Shown here in pieces: positions 60,536 to 64,000 of a DNA stretch of 64,000 bases. Source of the DNA: Agelaius tricolor (taxonomy: Eukaryota > Chordata > Aves > Passeriformes > Icteridae). Both the position numbers and the translations under genes were made by a program. The stretch's first letter is position 1; each line of letters begins with the position of its first letter. The stretch covers positions 24,551,881-24,615,880 of the forward strand of contig JALJCS010000001.1 in the NCBI GenBank assembly GCA_023055355.1, written 5' to 3'. A model generated the notes under the pieces. That model was not told the DNA's origin and did not search any database. It saw only the letters and a list, made by a program, of their open reading frames with translations.

Positions 60536-63500
60536 ATTTAAGGCTCTTCACACATTTTCTTTGGAAAGCTCAGGTTTCTATTTTGAGGATTGAATTTGTA
60601 TTTTAATGAATCAGAAAGTGTGAAAGCAGTATGAAAATAAGTTGTTAAGTTTTGGGGGGAACTTTAATTCAGAACAGTCTAGCAATAGAAAATTGCTTTC
60701 AAGAGGCTACATCTTTGCAAAATTTGAAGGGAAAAAGGACTGGATTATAATCTACATAAACACAGATGTTCTAAGACTGTAGAGTGCCTACCTTTGTCCT
60801 CAGAAAAGTGCCACGAATGAAGTTTTAGTATTTTCTGCATCTATTTCACAGTTAACATAAAAATACAGAATGTACACTTACATATAAATAATATAAATTT
60901 CCTAGTAAAAATGAGGAAAAAAGAGTAATCTGAGTGAGCAAAAGCCTGCTAAAGGAAGTTGGAATGAAAGCCTGACTTGATTTCTAACTGCCCAGGCAGT
61001 GGCCCTTTGGCTGCCCTCGAGAGGCCTGACGTGCATCCATTCTGAAGCTTGGGATGCTACAGAGTGCACAGGAAATGCAGCACTGCAAACAAATTTGATT
61101 TAGGAATTTGGAGTGATTTTTTACCTTCTGAACTTGGATTACTGGAAGGATCTCTTCTTTGTTTTTCTTTTTCCATCATGGATGTGCTAAAGGAGGATTA
61201 CCCAATTGGTTTTGCCCAAAATATGATGAGACTGAGAGCTGAACATGGGCATTACTATCTCCAAGCATTCACTTGGTCCAGAAATTACAAAGACTAAAGT
61301 GCATCTACAAGAGTAAAACCAATGTTTAAACAGGCTAAGCAAGAAACTTGGTGTGATTTAGATAGATGAAACTATTATGAGAAATGGTGGCAGCATTGCA
61401 GCATTAATGTTTTAATTTTTAATGCAAATGAAATTACAGATTTTTTCCTTCTGATTTTTACAATAAAATTCTTTCATATAGAACACAGTGTTGAATACAA
61501 GATTTGGTCATCGGCTTGTTCACTCACATCTGAACAATACTGGGTTTATGAGAAGTCTGTGGTTTTAAATTAGGTTTGCCAAGTGTTACATTAAACAATC
61601 AGACATGCACAAGTCAGAGCTGTGTAAAGCCTGGATTATAGGGAGATAGAACTCAATGACCATTACTGCCAACAAATTATCTGTCCTGTTTCTACCATCA
61701 GTGTGCAGTTCCTGAGATACCTGGTGGGACATTTTAGTTAACAATGTCAGCTGGAAATAAAAAATAACCCTGAATGTCCTGTGACTTGCAATCAGGAAAG
61801 ACCACAGTATCTACCAATTTTTCAAAGGTAGACAGAGCCTGTTTCATGCTGACCATTTTATATGGGTTCATAACTCTGAGGTATAACAGCACTTGGTCTG
61901 TTACCAAAGTCTAAACAAAACAGAAGTGTCCCTTTTAAAAAATCTTTGCTTTACTTAAAAGTTCTACCAATAACTATCTTCTTAGGGTGGAAAAAGAATT
62001 ACCAACATGTCTTGCTGGAAATCCTGGTGTGCCTTTTAAATGTTTGCTTTGAATTGCCAATATGCTTTTCTTTGGAGTCCTTCTGCTTTTCTAGGTAGCA
62101 AAATGCAATATTAGTTCAATCAGCTCAAATGCAGAGCAGACCTGTGTTGCTGGGTTTCCCAGCACAGTTAATATCAAGCAGCACTCTTGTGGTTTTAAAC
62201 CTGAATTAAATTTGCAGAAATCAGGGGAAAACTGGGGCCTGATTTATGGTTACATATTATGCCTTGAGGTGGTAGCTCTTTGTTTTCCTCAGGACTGTGA
62301 GACCTTAGACCAACCTGAGTGTTGGTTTAGCCCAACTCAAAACAGATGAATTCCACTGGACAGCTCAGGGGAGCTTGGCAAAATAATGCCAGTGAGATCT
62401 TGGCTCCCTCTGGAAGAGAGCAGGAATTTTGCCATTAACATCATCTGGGACAGATTTTTTTCCTTTTGCTCCTCATCCCTGCTGGAGTCTGCTTAATCCA
62501 CTCTTGGGCCAGTGAGATGGAGCAGCACTGAAGAAGGTGTGGTGATGTGAAGCATCAGGGATAAATTATAAAAAGTTGTGTCCAAAAGGCTAGATAAATA
62601 TTACTTTATCCTACATCCAACCACAGAAGGAAGAAGCACTGATACATGTAGCTCTTCTTTCCAGCACAGACAGAAATACTTCCTAGATTCTTATAATCTC
62701 CAAGCAAAGTTTCTCCAAAATCCTCTTTCTGTTGTGGAAAGTCTTAAAACTAGAGTAGAGATTGTTTCTTAAAAAAAGGCAAAAAAGAAGGGGGGAAAAT
62801 ATCCTTAACATGAGAATATTAATATTTCTTAACATAAGAAACCATCTGTTTATCATATAAATCAAATGAAAAATCTCCTATTTGTTAATCTGCATGAGCC
62901 AAGATTTACATATGGGAGAACAAAGTAAATTCAGAATACAGAAAGTATTCCAGAATTGAATGTGCTACAAATTGCTGTGTCTGACTAACTTGTCATTCCT
63001 GGATTTATGTGGCAAAGGAGAGTTTCAGCAAACACAATTTTGTCATAAATAATCCTTAATAAAGGTGATATTTCAGTGAGGAGACCTGGCAAACCTGTTT
63101 CATTTGCCAATGTCTTTTCCAGGATCATGTTCAGTCCATATTTCCTACAACTCCACTCTGTCACTCCTTATTTAGGACTGATTTTCAACTTCCCTCTTTT
63201 TTAAACTGAATTGAGCTATATCTGCCAGGGAAGCAAATCTTAAAACTAAATCCAGAGTTATTAGTAATGGGGTATTTATAGAAGAGGAGGTAATTTCCTG
63301 TCCCTTACAGGTCTATAAACAATAGCTAATGTAAAGATGGGTGTTTTGCTCTAATAAAAGAGCAGCAAATCAGGAGGAGAAAATGGTGTGTGGTAAGATA
63401 ATGCATTCTGTATTGACTGCAAAGATCTGTCTTCATCCCTAGAACCCCAGCAATTTTGCTAAATTGCCAAAGTGAATGTTATACACCATCAAACTGTGCA

Positions 63501-64000
63501 TTTTTTAAAATATGTTTTACATGAGCATCCAAATATAGGTTGCATTTTCATTCCCTAGGTATGCTTAGATATTTGCAGACTGCACTGGACGTAGTCCATA
63601 TGTCCCTTCCCACCATCCAGTGTGTCAGCTCACACCCAGACATTGGTTTTGATGGCTGTAGTTGCTGAGTCTCACCTTGTGTCAGTGATGTTGTCTTGCA
63701 CGCTGCTGTTTTAGGTGTGATTATTTTTTCTTGATCATGGTGACATTTGGTATGTGATCAGTGAAAATTTATGCCCCCAAGCACATGATGAACAACAAAG
63801 CCAATGTTCCTATATCATCTAGAGGCCTTATACAAACTAAAATTTCCTTGCCTAAAAGAGCATCTCTGTCTCCCTCTGTCTCAAATTTCTTGATTTCAAA
63901 GGGTCATAATGTAATTCAATAGAGGCTGAATTAATTGCAAAGTGTTTCCCAACTGCATAGTAGACAAATTGGTCACCAGTGACTTTCTAACTGGAATTCT

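Larger units (their letters stand above)
50704..64000. other. Intergenic sequence, about 13 kb, no gene recognised
   Basis: No gene, RNA or large transposable element could be supported to the window end. Small structures seen: two adjacent hairpins at 56306-56349, a TC run near 58700-58713, a CA-rich run near 59817-59838, and a 10-bp perfect stem at 60509-60535. Open frames stay below about 115 codons. Confidence 0.5.

Noticed and set aside
1..64000. CRISPR array, bacterial operon, tRNA or rRNA genes
   Set aside because: None seen. Repeats are simple or transposon-derived, and the gene structure is that of a vertebrate nuclear genome.

Overview
The window is vertebrate nuclear DNA, most likely from a bird and probably a songbird. 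The evidence is GT-AG introns, sparse coding sequence, a 5'-truncated CR1 LINE with its typical 3' terminus, and three related LTR insertions of a type I recognise from passerine genomes. The species call rests on these repeats and on recall of sequence families; no database search was possible.

The only gene I can support is the 3' part of EML4, a microtubule-associated protein of the EMAP-like family, on the + strand. Its last six coding exons lie at 3774-3862, 5039-5136, 9146-9233, 10496-10594, 14959-15089 and 15572-16036. All junctions are GT-AG and all reading phases agree. They encode about 322 residues: the end of the C-terminal WD-type propeller region plus an acidic, Ser/Glu/Gln-rich tail ending at TAG 16034-16036. 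By comparison with human EML4 as I remember it, these are the equivalents of exons 18 to 23. The promoter, coiled coil, HELP motif and first propeller lie upstream of the window. A 3'UTR of about 2.4 kb probably ends near 18.42 kb, after two AATAAA signals.

From about 18.4 kb to 64 kb I find no convincing gene on either strand. This 45 kb holds a 250-bp minisatellite with alternating long and short units (22.48-22.73 kb), the CR1 fragment (26.1-26.5 kb, minus), a pair of LTRs in opposite orientation (28.69-29.11 kb plus, 29.67-30.08 kb minus), a clean solo LTR with a 6-bp target duplication (42.04-42.42 kb), a fragment of an old interspersed repeat (50.63-50.70 kb) and small simple repeats. 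The open frames in this part are short, lack splice or homology support, and are best read as chance.

I found no undescribed biological system. The most informative oddities are the LTR at 28.7 kb, which keeps a tRNA-Trp-type primer-binding site and ends at an exact target duplication (consistent with a microhomology deletion rather than normal LTR-LTR recombination), the inverted LTR pair, the 12-bp repeat expansion inside the EML4 tail, and the apparent absence of the expected neighbour COX7A2L.
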